From the NCBI RefSeq assembly GCF_029094545.1, contig NZ_CP117835.1, positions 662,001 through 726,000 on the forward strand: DNA of 64,000 bases. Direction: 5' to 3'. Shown one piece after another: positions 16,691 through 24,562 of this stretch. Under the pieces are notes generated by a model. It was not told the DNA's origin. It worked only from the letters and a program-made list of their open reading frames with translations, and made no database searches. Source of the DNA: Alkalihalophilus pseudofirmus (lineage in GTDB: Bacteria > Bacillota > Bacilli > Bacillales > Bacillaceae_D). How positions within the stretch are numbered: the first letter of the stretch is position 1; the number at the start of each line of letters is the position of its first letter. The position numbers were made by a program, and so were the translations under genes.

Positions 16691-18064
16691 TTACCCTTCT
16701 TGTCTTGCACCGGCACTTTGGGCCTTCTCTTCTCTCATTTGTTTTAAGAAGCGGTGTGTCTCAGCGACAACAACGCCTGAGAGTCCAAGAAGACCAATTA
16801 AGTTCGGGATCGCCATTAGGCCATTCATAATATCAGCTACACCCCATACAACATCTAAGCTAGCACCAGCACCGACTGCTACAGCTAAAACGAATAACAC
16901 TCGGTAGACAATAATCGAAGTTTGAGATCTAAATAAATAATAGAAACATTTCTCGCCGTAATAGGACCATCCTAAAATAGTTGAATAAGCAAAGAATACA
17001 AGACCTACAGCTACAACGACTGCACCAGCCGGCCCTAAGAAATATTCAAACGTCGCGGATGTTAATGCCGCACCAGTTTCGCCGCCTGTATATAAGTTAC
17101 CCATGACAAGGGCAATACCCGTAATTGAACAAATAATGATCGTATCAATGAATACTTGAGTCATTGAAACAAGCGCTTGGCGTCCAGGATAATCGGTTTT
17201 AGCAGCAGCGGCAGCGATTGGAGCAGAACCTAGACCTGCTTCATTCGAGAATACACCACGAGCTACCCCGTATTGAATAACAACCCCGATAGCGCCGCCG
17301 GCTACAGCCTGACCAGTAAAGGCATCAGAGAAGATTAAGGCTACTGCACTAGGAACAAGTTCTACATTACCTAAAATTAAAATAAGTCCAGCTCCTACAT
17401 AGAATAAAGCCATCAATGGAACGATAAAAGCAACGGCACGGCCGATACTGCGAATACCGCCAAGTAAAACAAGTCCTGTGAAAATCGCTAATAAAATACC
17501 TGTGATCCATGGATTAATACCCCAGTTGCTCTCAATAACAGCAGCTACTGAATTTGATTGAACAGTGTTCCCAATTCCAAATGCAGCAATGGCAGCCAAA
17601 ACAGCAAATGTTACACCAAGCCATTTCATTTTCAGTCCTTTTTCGAGATAGTACATCGGACCGCCAGCCATTTGACCGTTTTTATCTTTTTCACGATACT
17701 TAACAGCTAAAATAGCCTCTGCATATTTTGTTGCCATCCCAAAAATCGCAGACAGCCACATCCAAAATACAGCACCAGGTCCCCCGATTACGACTGCGGT
17801 TGCTACCCCGGCAATGTTACCGGTACCGACAGTTGCGGCAAGAGCAGTCATTAATGATTGGAAATGGGAGATATCACCTTCTGAACTCTTATCTTGCTTT
17901 TTACTGAAAGCAAGTTTTAGAGCGTAAGGTAATGTTCTGAATTGAAGAAAAGCGAGACGAAATGTAAGATAAATACCCGTACCGACTAATAAAATAAGCA
18001 GCGGTGGACCCCATACAAAGCCACTAATTTCATTGATTGTCTGAATTAATCGGCTTTCTTCCAT
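16691..18064 (-). CDS. alsT: Alanine/glycine:cation symporter, AlsT/AgcS family
   Basis: A 457-residue sodium/amino-acid symporter with about eleven membrane segments. Family motifs are visible: GTGNIAGVATAVVIGGPGAVFWMW near residue 75 and GVARGVFSNEAGLGSAPIAAA near residue 268. It takes up alanine, glycine or possibly glutamine with Na+. The frame opens at ATG 18088, but the AAAAGGGGG ribosome site lies after it and points to ATG 18064. Divergent from the GntP-type permease across a region with phased TTGTC repeats. Confidence 0.88.
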   Translation of the reverse strand: MEESRLIQTINEISGFVWGPPLLILLVGTGIYLTFRLAFLQFRTLPYALKLAFSKKQDKSSEGDISHFQSLMTALAATVGTGNIAGVATAVVIGGPGAVFWMWLSAIFGMATKYAEAILAVKYREKDKNGQMAGGPMYYLEKGLKMKWLGVTFAVLAAIAAFGIGNTVQSNSVAAVIESNWGINPWITGILLAIFTGLVLLGGIRSIGRAVAFIVPLMALFYVGAGLILILGNVELVPSAVALIFSDAFTGQAVAGGAIGVVIQYGVARGVFSNEAGLGSAPIAAAAAKTDYPGRQALVSMTQVFIDTIIICSITGIALVMGNLYTGGETGAALTSATFEYFLGPAGAVVVAVGLVFFAYSTILGWSYYGEKCFYYLFRSQTSIIVYRVLFVLAVAVGAGASLDVVWGVADIMNGLMAIPNLIGLLGLSGVVVAETHRFLKQMREEKAQSAGARQEG

Positions 18065-18099
18065 AATAAAACCCCCTTTTAGTTGCATTAATAGTATTA

Positions 18100-18128
18100 A
18101 TATTCCGAAAATATACCGAGTTTGTCAA
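18100..18128 (-). promoter_or_regulatory. Probable sigma-A promoter of the alsT-type gene
   Basis: Read on the minus strand: TTGACA (complement of 18123-18128), a 17-nt spacer and GAATAT (complement of 18100-18105). The -35 overlaps the first of the phased TTGTC repeats. Confidence 0.6.
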
Positions 18129-18207
18129 GCTAATAAAAAAATTTTGTCTGCAAGACAAGCTAGTTGTCATACTAGCAAGCAATTTGTCATCTATCAACTA
18201 GTTTGTA
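18122..18207. promoter_or_regulatory. Helically phased TTGTC repeats with dyads in the divergent region
   Basis: TTGTC occurs at 18122, 18144, 18164 and 18184 with a variant TTGTA at 18203, spaced 22, 20, 20 and 19 bp (about two turns each). Two perfect dyads overlap them: TTGTCT-GCA-AGACAA (18144-18158) and GCTAGT-TGTCAT-ACTAGC (18159-18176). It looks like a multi-site operator upstream of the alsT-type promoter; the regulator is unknown. Confidence 0.5.
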
Positions 18208-18322
18208 AGGTATTCTCACAATGCTAGTTTTCTAAAGCGAAAAGGGGTATGATGAATGGGTATGAATGACATAATGATAGCTTTTTAATTGAAATAGTTA
18301 CATATAGTTAGGTGATGACAAC

Positions 18323-19597
18323 ATGGATATACAATTAACGATTCTAGGAACGATGCTCGCACTTTTTGTAACGATTGGCTTAATCCTGATTCGAGTCGCA
18401 CCAGCCTATGCGATGATGGCAGGTGCTTTAATCGGCGGAGTTTTTGGCGGTGCTACTTTAGTTGAAACAGTCGGCCTAATGATTGGCGGAGCCGAAGGAA
18501 TGGTCGGTGTTGTTTTACGTGTATTAGCAGCCGGTATTCTAGCTGGCGTGCTGATTGAATCAGGCGCAGCAAAGACGATTGCCGAGTCTATATTATATAA
18601 GCTCGGAGAAACGAAAGCGTTACTTGCCGTGTCCGGTGCAACGATGGTTTTAACAGGAGTCGGCGTGTTTATTGGCGTTGCTGTTTTAACAGTAGCACCA
18701 ATCGCGCTTTCTATTGCTAAGCGAGCGAATTTGTCTAAGATGGCAGTACTCTTGGCGATTTCTGGCGGGGGCAAGGCTGGGAATATTATTTCTCCTAACC
18801 CAAATACAATAGCGGCAGCAGAGGCTTTCCAAGTGCCATTGACTTCTGTGATGTTTGTTGGAGTAGTACCAGCACTTTTTGGAATAGGTGCTACGTATAT
18901 TTTGGCAAAAAGAATACGTAATGTCGGAGCGCCTGTTGATGATACTGAACTCTCAAGTGAGGTAAAAGGGGATTCTCCAAGCTTGGCAAAAGCCCTGACT
19001 GCACCAGGTGCAGCAATTGCTTTATTGCTTTTACAGCCATTGTTTGGCATCCATGTTGATCCGCTTTTTGCCCTTCCTATTGGGGGGATTGTTGGAGCAC
19101 TCATTATGGGGAAAGGTAAACATTTAAATGCTTATATTACATCTGGTCTTGAAAAAATGGCAGGGGTGGCTATCTTATTATTAGGCACAGGAACATTAGC
19201 TGGTATTATCGCGCATTCCGCTTTGATTGAAGCCATCTTAAATGGGATTGATGCTTTGAGTTTACCTGCTTACTTCCTAGCGCCTATTGCAGGAATTACG
19301 ATGTCAGCAGCCACTGGATCTACCGCTGCAGCGACAGCCGTAGCGGGTAATGTGTTTGCTCCGACCATTCTTGAACTTGGTATTCATGCCTTAGCAGGTG
19401 CTGCTATGGTCCATGCAGGAGCAACTGTTCTTGATCATATGCCTCATGGGACGTTTTTTCATATTACAAGAGCAAGTGTTGGTATGGCGATGAAAGAGCG
19501 CTTTAAGTTATTGCCTTATGAAACACTTGTTGGACTAGTCATTGTGATTGTTTCAACATTAATCTTTGGTGTGTTTGGATTCTTGTTTTTTAGTTGA
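18323..19597 (+). CDS. GntP-family (ion-transporter superfamily) permease
   Basis: A 424-residue polytopic membrane protein with about twelve hydrophobic segments and the GntP-type segment SGGGKAGNIISPNPNTIAAAE near residue 150. The family takes up gluconate and related organic acids. No sugar-acid kinase or dehydrogenase gene adjoins it, so the substrate is open. TAGGTGATG precedes ATG 18323. Codon use and Ala/Gly richness are ordinary for a transporter. Confidence 0.8.
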   Translation: MDIQLTILGTMLALFVTIGLILIRVAPAYAMMAGALIGGVFGGATLVETVGLMIGGAEGMVGVVLRVLAAGILAGVLIESGAAKTIAESILYKLGETKALLAVSGATMVLTGVGVFIGVAVLTVAPIALSIAKRANLSKMAVLLAISGGGKAGNIISPNPNTIAAAEAFQVPLTSVMFVGVVPALFGIGATYILAKRIRNVGAPVDDTELSSEVKGDSPSLAKALTAPGAAIALLLLQPLFGIHVDPLFALPIGGIVGALIMGKGKHLNAYITSGLEKMAGVAILLLGTGTLAGIIAHSALIEAILNGIDALSLPAYFLAPIAGITMSAATGSTAAATAVAGNVFAPTILELGIHALAGAAMVHAGATVLDHMPHGTFFHITRASVGMAMKERFKLLPYETLVGLVIVIVSTLIFGVFGFLFFS

Positions 19598-19705
19598 TGT
19601 GAACTGGGACTTGGTTGTGAATGAATAACTCACTTATTCCTTCGTACATACTAACAGTTGATAAAGATCAAGCGGTCTCTTTATCTAATACGAGGAGGTA
19701 TGAAG

Positions 19706-19879
19706 ATGAATAAGAACCCAAATCAAAAACAAAAACAACAGAACAGCCAAGAGAACATGCAATACCAAGGTCCATACGATGAGGTAGAGTTTTCAAAAGA
19801 ATTTGCTGATTCAGAAGATCAAGAAGCAATGGCTCGCATGAAAGAAGCAGACGCAAGAGCTAGTCAAAAAAAGAAATAA
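19706..19879 (+). CDS. Small hydrophilic spore-type protein (YfhD-like)
   Basis: A 57-residue, highly charged protein rich in Gln, Asn, Lys and Glu, with an EVEFSKEFADSEDQEAMARM segment that resembles the YfhD family of minor small spore proteins. GAGGAGG at 19692-19698 favours ATG 19706; ATG 19700 is only one base away from that site. It has its own terminator. Likely made in the forespore, but no sporulation promoter could be assigned. Confidence 0.65.
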   Translation: MNKNPNQKQKQQNSQENMQYQGPYDEVEFSKEFADSEDQEAMARMKEADARASQKKK

Positions 19880-19888
19880 TATAAATGG

Positions 19889-19930
19889 GGGTGCCTTTCT
19901 TTATAAGCAGGAAGGCATCTTTTTATTTGT
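19889..19930 (+). terminator. Intrinsic terminator after the small spore-type gene
   Basis: Stem GGTGCCTTTCT / AGGAAGGCATC with wobble pairs, followed by TTTTTATTT. Confidence 0.85.
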
Positions 19931-20005
19931 ATCGAACATATAGTGAATGAAGATACATTTAAAAGATTTCACATGAAGTAAATTTGATGAAAAGGAGATC
20001 GATTA

Positions 20006-20746
20006 ATGATCAATACCGCTATTTTTGCTCATCGTGGTGCTTCGAAGTTTTTTCCAGAGAATACGATGTCAGCCTTTGAAGCGGCACATTTATACGGAGC
20101 AGACGGGATAGAGTTTGACGTTCAGTTAAGTAAGGACCTTGTACCGGTGGTTATTCATGATGCGACGTTAGAGAGAACGACCAATGGATTAGGCAAGGTT
20201 AGTTCATATACGGTTGAACAATTAAAGAGTTTAAGTGCAGGAGAGTGGTTTGGTCCCCGTTTTAAAAATGAGGCGATTCCAACACTCGAGGAGGTACTGA
20301 TCTGGGCAAGCGGAAGTGGAATGAAATTAAACATTGAACTAAAAGGGGCTATACATCAAAGAAATCATGTGATTCAGACGATTATTCCTTTAATTAAAGA
20401 CTATCAGCTCATAGATAAAGTAATTCTCTCTTCATTTGATCACCGAGTCATTTACCAAGCGATACAGCACTCACCTGAGATTGAAACAGCTGTCATTGTG
20501 ACTGCCGCGCTCCATGAGCCTGAGGAATATGTAAAACGTATCGTTGGAGCCCGGGGCTATCATTTTTTATCGCCGTTATTATTGGAGGAAGAAGCGAGAG
20601 AACTTATAAAGAGCGGTGTGAACATTAGACCTTATACCGTAAATGAAAGAGAACAGCTTGCTATATATATGAAGTGGGGGTGTCAAGGTGTGTTCACAGA
20701 TGACCCTAAGCTTGCAATTGAGGTAAGAGAGCAGCTGAATTGTTAA
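20006..20746 (+). CDS. Glycerophosphodiester phosphodiesterase (GDPD, cytoplasmic)
   Basis: A 246-residue GDPD TIM-barrel enzyme that hydrolyses glycerophosphodiesters to glycerol-3-phosphate and an alcohol. The catalytic HRGA (residue about 9), the metal-binding Glu/Asp in GIEFDVQLSKD (about 37) and the second His in VVIHDATLERTTNG (about 51) are intact, as is NIELKG (about 110). There is no signal peptide, so it is a UgpQ-like cytoplasmic enzyme rather than secreted GlpQ. AAAAGGAG precedes ATG 20006. Confidence 0.9.
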   Translation: MINTAIFAHRGASKFFPENTMSAFEAAHLYGADGIEFDVQLSKDLVPVVIHDATLERTTNGLGKVSSYTVEQLKSLSAGEWFGPRFKNEAIPTLEEVLIWASGSGMKLNIELKGAIHQRNHVIQTIIPLIKDYQLIDKVILSSFDHRVIYQAIQHSPEIETAVIVTAALHEPEEYVKRIVGARGYHFLSPLLLEEEARELIKSGVNIRPYTVNEREQLAIYMKWGCQGVFTDDPKLAIEVREQLNC

Positions 20747-20759
20747 ATGCTGTAAGGAT

Positions 20760-20788
20760 AAAAGTATTTTAACTTGTGGGATACTTTT
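20760..20788 (+). terminator. Weak hairpin after the GDPD gene
   Basis: AAAAGTAT (20760-20767) / ATACTTTT (20781-20788). It has no T run after the stem beyond the arm itself; a marginal terminator. Confidence 0.4.
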
Positions 20789-20844
20789 GCGTCCTATATG
20801 CAGCGCTCCTGAGATATACTCCGCTAGCTAGTGAGCTTATGCCC

Positions 20845-20999
20845 TTCAAATGCTTTAAACACGGGCTATAGCAGATTGGCCGCTCCTGAACTATACTTCG
20901 CTTTCCGTGGTGAGCTGCTGAGCTTCCTCGGGCTTTAGCCCTGTGGGATCTCAGCCCTGCTCAAGGCACCACAGGAGTCTCCGTATAGTTCATCCGCTA
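20845..20999 (-). repeat. B-type palindromic repeat, copy B2
   Basis: Reverse-orientation B. It includes the flank with a TTCAAATGCTTTAAAC block that also follows copy B4, so the B unit extends about 35-40 bp past the palindrome. An abutting truncated copy lies at 20803-20845. Confidence 0.8.
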
Positions 21000-21133
21000 A
21001 GTTTTTGCTTTTTCCAGAAATGCAATGGAATGATGTAGGAAGCTTAGTTCTAATTATAATTGCTTTCATCTGCGGCACTGTCCTTTAAGTTTAGATGCTG
21101 CTTATAATAAGGGCGCACCATGCAATATCCACG

Positions 21134-21264
21134 CTCCGTTGATTGGAGCGGAAGGCACCGACTCCAGCGGGATGTGTGTGACCAGGGGAGATCCCACAGG
21201 AGCGTAGCGACGAGGAAGCTCCCGGTCCGCCCGCGGAAAGCGTGTGCCTGCAGTGGAAATCAAC
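21134..21264 (-). repeat. A-type palindromic repeat, copy A2
   Basis: Full A in reverse orientation with the conserved CCGCCCGCGGAAAGCG arm and GTTGATT / AATCAAC ends. Its apical segment is GGAGCGTAGCGACGAGG rather than the GGGC/GCCC type of A1. Confidence 0.85.
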
Positions 21265-21334
21265 AGCTGCTGCAGGGAGGTGTTTTCTTCAGTTGCCTCA
21301 AAAGTGTGGAGAAGAACGGAGACCTTGCATTAGC

Positions 21335-21410
21335 CAAGCAACGAGAAAGTCTCCCGGACCGCCCGCGGAAAGCGAGTGCCTGCAGTGGATATTAACCACT
21401 ATTGCAGGGG
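21335..21410 (-). repeat. Truncated A-type repeat, copy A2b
   Basis: Repeats only one half of the A palindrome (CTCCCGGACCGCCCGCGG, then AGCGAGTGCCTGCAGTGG), directly after A2 in the same orientation. It looks like a partial duplication. Confidence 0.75.
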
Positions 21411-21460
21411 ACGAGCATATTAGTAATTAAACACTTGATTCCCATTTTATTTTATTTGTA

Positions 21461-21490
21461 TTGACATTCGATCGTGGTCATACATATAAT
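21461..21490 (+). promoter_or_regulatory. Sigma-A promoter of the ArsR-type regulator gene
   Basis: TTGACA (21461-21466), an 18-nt spacer and TATAAT (21485-21490); both hexamers are perfect. Confidence 0.88.
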
Positions 21491-21508
21491 TCTATATAAG
21501 TCGAATGT
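21464..21508 (+). promoter_or_regulatory. Candidate ArsR-type operator around the promoter
   Basis: ACATTCGA (21464-21471) and TCGAATGT (21501-21508) are perfect inverted arms either side of the -10. A related half-site, ATATTCGATC (22613-22622), precedes the MFS gene. Autoregulation is the simplest reading. Confidence 0.55.
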
Positions 21509-21535
21509 GTAATTTTATAGTGTTGGAGGTGCAAC

Positions 21536-22579
21536 ATGGAGCCATTGAAGAAAATGACGTTTGTATCCTCACCTGTCATTGATTTATTAGCCAGTATGCT
21601 GAGAGTAGTCAATCATGAGCAGCTAAAGGAAACTGAGGGATTAGGCGGGCAGGTGACAAAAGAGATAGAAACATGGGCGCTTGAAACACGAAAGAAAGTA
21701 CCTGAAGAAATGATGAAAGAGCTCGAAACGTTCTTTCACCATGAAAGTTACTTAGCAATCACATTAATACCCCTGATTATTAAGTATGAATTGTATAGTG
21801 ATGTTCATTCGTTTCTTAGTGCATTGCACAATCTAGAGGATGAAGAACTGTATTATTATTTCATAAATACAGGATTTGGGCCTGACGAAGAGCTGACAAC
21901 GTTTTCTGATCCGAGTGCAGTGATCTCTTTTTTGAATAAATTAAATGTTCCAGAAACAGAAAAATGGAAATTAAGTTATTTAATTTTTGATGGACCGAAA
22001 ACAAAGCAGCGGTTAATTAAATTAATTGAACGTTTTTATTATCATTACTACGAATCGGTTGAGGCTCAGGTAGTCAAAGATCAACAAAAATGGATTGATA
22101 CGATGACGGACTTTACCAACGAGAGAACGACGAACTACTTTAACACATTGAATAAACAATTTGTGATCAATGTAGAAGAGTGGGAGAAGGTCATTGTAAC
22201 ACCATCTTATTTTATGGATTTTTCAATGCTCTTTATGTCGATTAGAAAAATAAACCTCACTGCATATGTACCGGGAATCAGGCATATTGAAGTGCAGGAT
22301 GTCGGCAGAGGGGAGAAAGAAACATTAGAGTCCATTCGTACCATGACAGATGAAAAGCGATTTAAGATGCTTCAGCTTCTTAATAAGCAGCCCATGTATG
22401 GTTATGAATTGGCCCAGCATTTAGACGTGTCGAACTCTACGATCTCTCATCACTTATCTGCTTTAGTAGCAAGACAATTTGTGCAGGCCACTAGGAGAGA
22501 AAACAAAGTGTATTATGAAGTAAATCAAGAAGAAATTAAGCAAGTAATTAGGTCATTAGAGCGTTTATTAATTAAATAG
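21536..22579 (+). CDS. ArsR-type winged-helix regulator with long N-terminal domain
   Basis: A 347-residue protein. The last 75 residues are an ArsR-family winged helix (TMTDEKRFKMLQLL, then GYELAQHLDVSNSTISHHLSAL, the recognition helix). The first 270 residues are an all-helical domain that I cannot place. That is far longer than classical 100-residue ArsR repressors, and no metal-binding CxC box is evident. Ribosome site GGAGGTG precedes ATG 21536. The MFS exporter gene 89 bases downstream is its probable target. Confidence 0.83.
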   Translation: MEPLKKMTFVSSPVIDLLASMLRVVNHEQLKETEGLGGQVTKEIETWALETRKKVPEEMMKELETFFHHESYLAITLIPLIIKYELYSDVHSFLSALHNLEDEELYYYFINTGFGPDEELTTFSDPSAVISFLNKLNVPETEKWKLSYLIFDGPKTKQRLIKLIERFYYHYYESVEAQVVKDQQKWIDTMTDFTNERTTNYFNTLNKQFVINVEEWEKVIVTPSYFMDFSMLFMSIRKINLTAYVPGIRHIEVQDVGRGEKETLESIRTMTDEKRFKMLQLLNKQPMYGYELAQHLDVSNSTISHHLSALVARQFVQATRRENKVYYEVNQEEIKQVIRSLERLLIK

Positions 22580-22668
22580 GTGAGACCAGTATTCATCTAT
22601 TTTTTTGTAGTAATATTCGATCTGTGTCGTAAGAGACTTACAATTAAATTGAAAAGAGGTTGGCTGTA

Positions 22669-23937
22669 ATGGCAGAGCTATCAGTGGAGAGAGAAGAGTC
22701 TGCAGTCGTTCGAGAACGTTCCTTAATGAAAGAGTACCGCTTTTTGCTGTTGTTTTTCACGCTGCTTGTTTCAAGTTTAAGTGTATCCTTTTTTATGGTA
22801 GCCACCAATTGGTATGTCGTAGATTATTTAGGTGTAGAAGTAATGCTTGGTATCGTCTTTTTTGCATCAAGTGTGCCGAGACTGATCTTTATGCTGATTG
22901 GCGGGGTCATCGCCGATCGAATGAGTAAAGCTTGGGTGATGTTTCTATCAGATTTCTTGAAAGGGCTTTTATTACTTGGTGTCATTGCTTTATTCCTTTT
23001 TGATTTATTTACGATCTGGCCGCTTGTTATCTTAGCTTTTATATTTGGTGTTCTTGATGCCTTTTTCTGGCCGGCAAGCGGTTCGATTTTACCTGAATGT
23101 GTAAAACAATCACAGCTGACTCGTGCAAATACAATTATTGATATGACCCGGCAAGGATCTATGATTGCAGGTCCATTACTAGCGGCAAGCATGCTGGCTC
23201 TAGGTGGATATGTCCTGCTCTTTGGGATAACAGCCTTATTGCTTCTTTTGGCCGGTGTCATTGATTTGGTCCTTAAAAAGAAAATACCTGAGAAAAAAGT
23301 GAATGATGCAGGTTCTAATCAAACGGAAACGGTCATACAAGCAATGAAGGAAGGGTTCCGCTACGTAAAGCAAAGTCCGTTCCTTCTTGCTTTAATGGCT
23401 TCAACAATCTTTCTAAACTTCTTTTTCAGCGGGCCGCTTCAGTTAGGGATGCCGATATTTGCTTCACATGTACTTCAGGGAGATGAAGTGACGTATGCTT
23501 TGTTAAACGGAGGAATTGCAGCTGGCATGTTAGCAGGCGGAATCATTATTGGGATCGTCAATGTACAGCGGAAAAGAGGATTAGTTTCAATCATAGCCAT
23601 GTCATTTATAGGGCTAATGTTTTTAGGGCTTAGTTTATCAACAACCTTTATAGGTAGCATGTTGTTTATTATTTTGCTCGGAGCAGCTGTTAGTATAACG
23701 AACATTCCTCTGATTACTGTTATTCAAAGCCACACAAACGGAGAGTACCTCGGAAGAGTGATGAGTTTAACATCTTTTGCTTCAATGGGATTGATGCCGA
23801 TTTCTTACTTGTCCACTTCTATGCTTTTAGCGGCTGGCTTGCCGATTGAACAAATTATGTTCTACAGCGCAGCAGGGCTGGTGTTTGTATGTTTAATGAT
23901 CTTATGGAAAGCAGAGGCATTAAGAACGGCTGATTAG
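22669..23937 (+). CDS. MFS transporter (MdfA/Bcr-like or macrolide-efflux type)
   Basis: A 422-residue protein with about twelve membrane segments and a charged central loop near residue 205. The GGVIADRMSKAW segment after the second helix is the MFS loop 2-3 signature; DAFFWPASGSILPECV is typical of the efflux subfamily that includes MefA and enterobactin exporters. It probably exports a small molecule or drug. The frame opens at TTG 22660, but AAGAGGT places the start at ATG 22669. The regulator gene upstream suggests induction by substrate. Confidence 0.85.
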   Translation: MAELSVEREESAVVRERSLMKEYRFLLLFFTLLVSSLSVSFFMVATNWYVVDYLGVEVMLGIVFFASSVPRLIFMLIGGVIADRMSKAWVMFLSDFLKGLLLLGVIALFLFDLFTIWPLVILAFIFGVLDAFFWPASGSILPECVKQSQLTRANTIIDMTRQGSMIAGPLLAASMLALGGYVLLFGITALLLLLAGVIDLVLKKKIPEKKVNDAGSNQTETVIQAMKEGFRYVKQSPFLLALMASTIFLNFFFSGPLQLGMPIFASHVLQGDEVTYALLNGGIAAGMLAGGIIIGIVNVQRKRGLVSIIAMSFIGLMFLGLSLSTTFIGSMLFIILLGAAVSITNIPLITVIQSHTNGEYLGRVMSLTSFASMGLMPISYLSTSMLLAAGLPIEQIMFYSAAGLVFVCLMILWKAEALRTAD

Positions 23938-24020
23938 AAATGTGTATCTTTTAGAAAATGTCGGTAAAGCTAACCTTATCAATGAGTATGATTAGTTTTC
24001 TTAAGAAGGTGTTGAAAAAG

Positions 24021-24518
24021 GTGAAGAATTACCGGATATTCTCAATCATGATCATAATCCTTTCTTTCTTTACAGCCACTACATTAGGCAAAAAAACGTT
24101 GAAGAGATATCTGCCAGCTACTTTGGTGATGTCCCTTATCGTCACATTAGAAAGTATCATAGCTAAAAAGCGAGTGTGGTGGTGGTTTTATGAAAAGCTT
24201 CACCCCAAGGTTCAAGGGGAGCTTCCGCTTATTTTGGGTCCTTTTTTTATTGGATCCTTGATCATATTAAAGGCAACGTACGGAAAATTTTTACGTTATT
24301 TCTTATTAAATATGGTGATTCATTTATTATTTGTCGGTCCGATCATTACACTTTTAAAACGATTTGGCATTTCTTCTTTAGTTCGTATAAATCGCACCCA
24401 ATTGTTTTTCTTATTTTTTACTAAATCAATGATGATGTATATTACTCAAATGGTTATCGATCGAATAAGAGGGGAAGGGCAAGCGTCAGATGACGGAAAT
24501 AATGATGCACACATATAA
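24021..24518 (+). CDS. Small polytopic membrane protein, unknown function
   Basis: About 165 residues with four hydrophobic segments and a conserved-looking WWWFYEKLHPK stretch after the second. I do not recognise a functional family; similar proteins occur in spore-forming Bacilli as far as I recall. The frame is open from ATG 23958, which has no ribosome site. GTG 24021 is preceded by AAGAAGGTG, and translation from it begins with a membrane segment, so it is preferred with modest confidence. It follows the MFS gene by 83 bases and may be co-transcribed. Confidence 0.6.
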   Translation: MKNYRIFSIMIIILSFFTATTLGKKTLKRYLPATLVMSLIVTLESIIAKKRVWWWFYEKLHPKVQGELPLILGPFFIGSLIILKATYGKFLRYFLLNMVIHLLFVGPIITLLKRFGISSLVRINRTQLFFLFFTKSMMMYITQMVIDRIRGEGQASDDGNNDAHI

Positions 24519-24521
24519 TAG

Positions 24522-24557
24522 AAAAAGTGCTTAGGGTTGGATTCCTAAGCACTTTTT
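24522..24557. terminator. Bidirectional terminator between convergent units
   Basis: A 14-bp stem, AAAAAGTGCTTAGG / CCTAAGCACTTTTT, with an 8-nt loop. It serves both the membrane-protein gene and the minus-strand glg operon. Confidence 0.93.
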
Positions 24558-24562
24558 GATCG

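Larger units (their letters stand above)
20803..21425. repeat. Composite repeat locus II (B then A, reverse orientation)
   Basis: The 789-base gap between the GDPD and ArsR-type genes carries no credible gene. It holds a truncated B (20803-20845), a full B (20845-20999), a 134-base spacer, a full A (21134-21264) and a truncated A (21335-21410), all in reverse orientation. Read on the minus strand, the spacer aligns well with that of locus III, sharing blocks such as TCTAAACYTAAARGAC and AAAGCAATTWTAATYAGAAC. Confidence 0.85.

Noticed and set aside
18406-19104. A 232-codon minus-strand frame inside the GntP-type gene
   Set aside because: Antisense shadow of a membrane-protein gene; Pro/Ala/Thr-rich composition and no ribosome site.
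21120-21430. Open frames of 62-91 codons through A2 and its truncated copy
   Set aside because: Product is Arg/Cys-rich and repeats with the DNA repeat; no start signals. By-product of the repeat.
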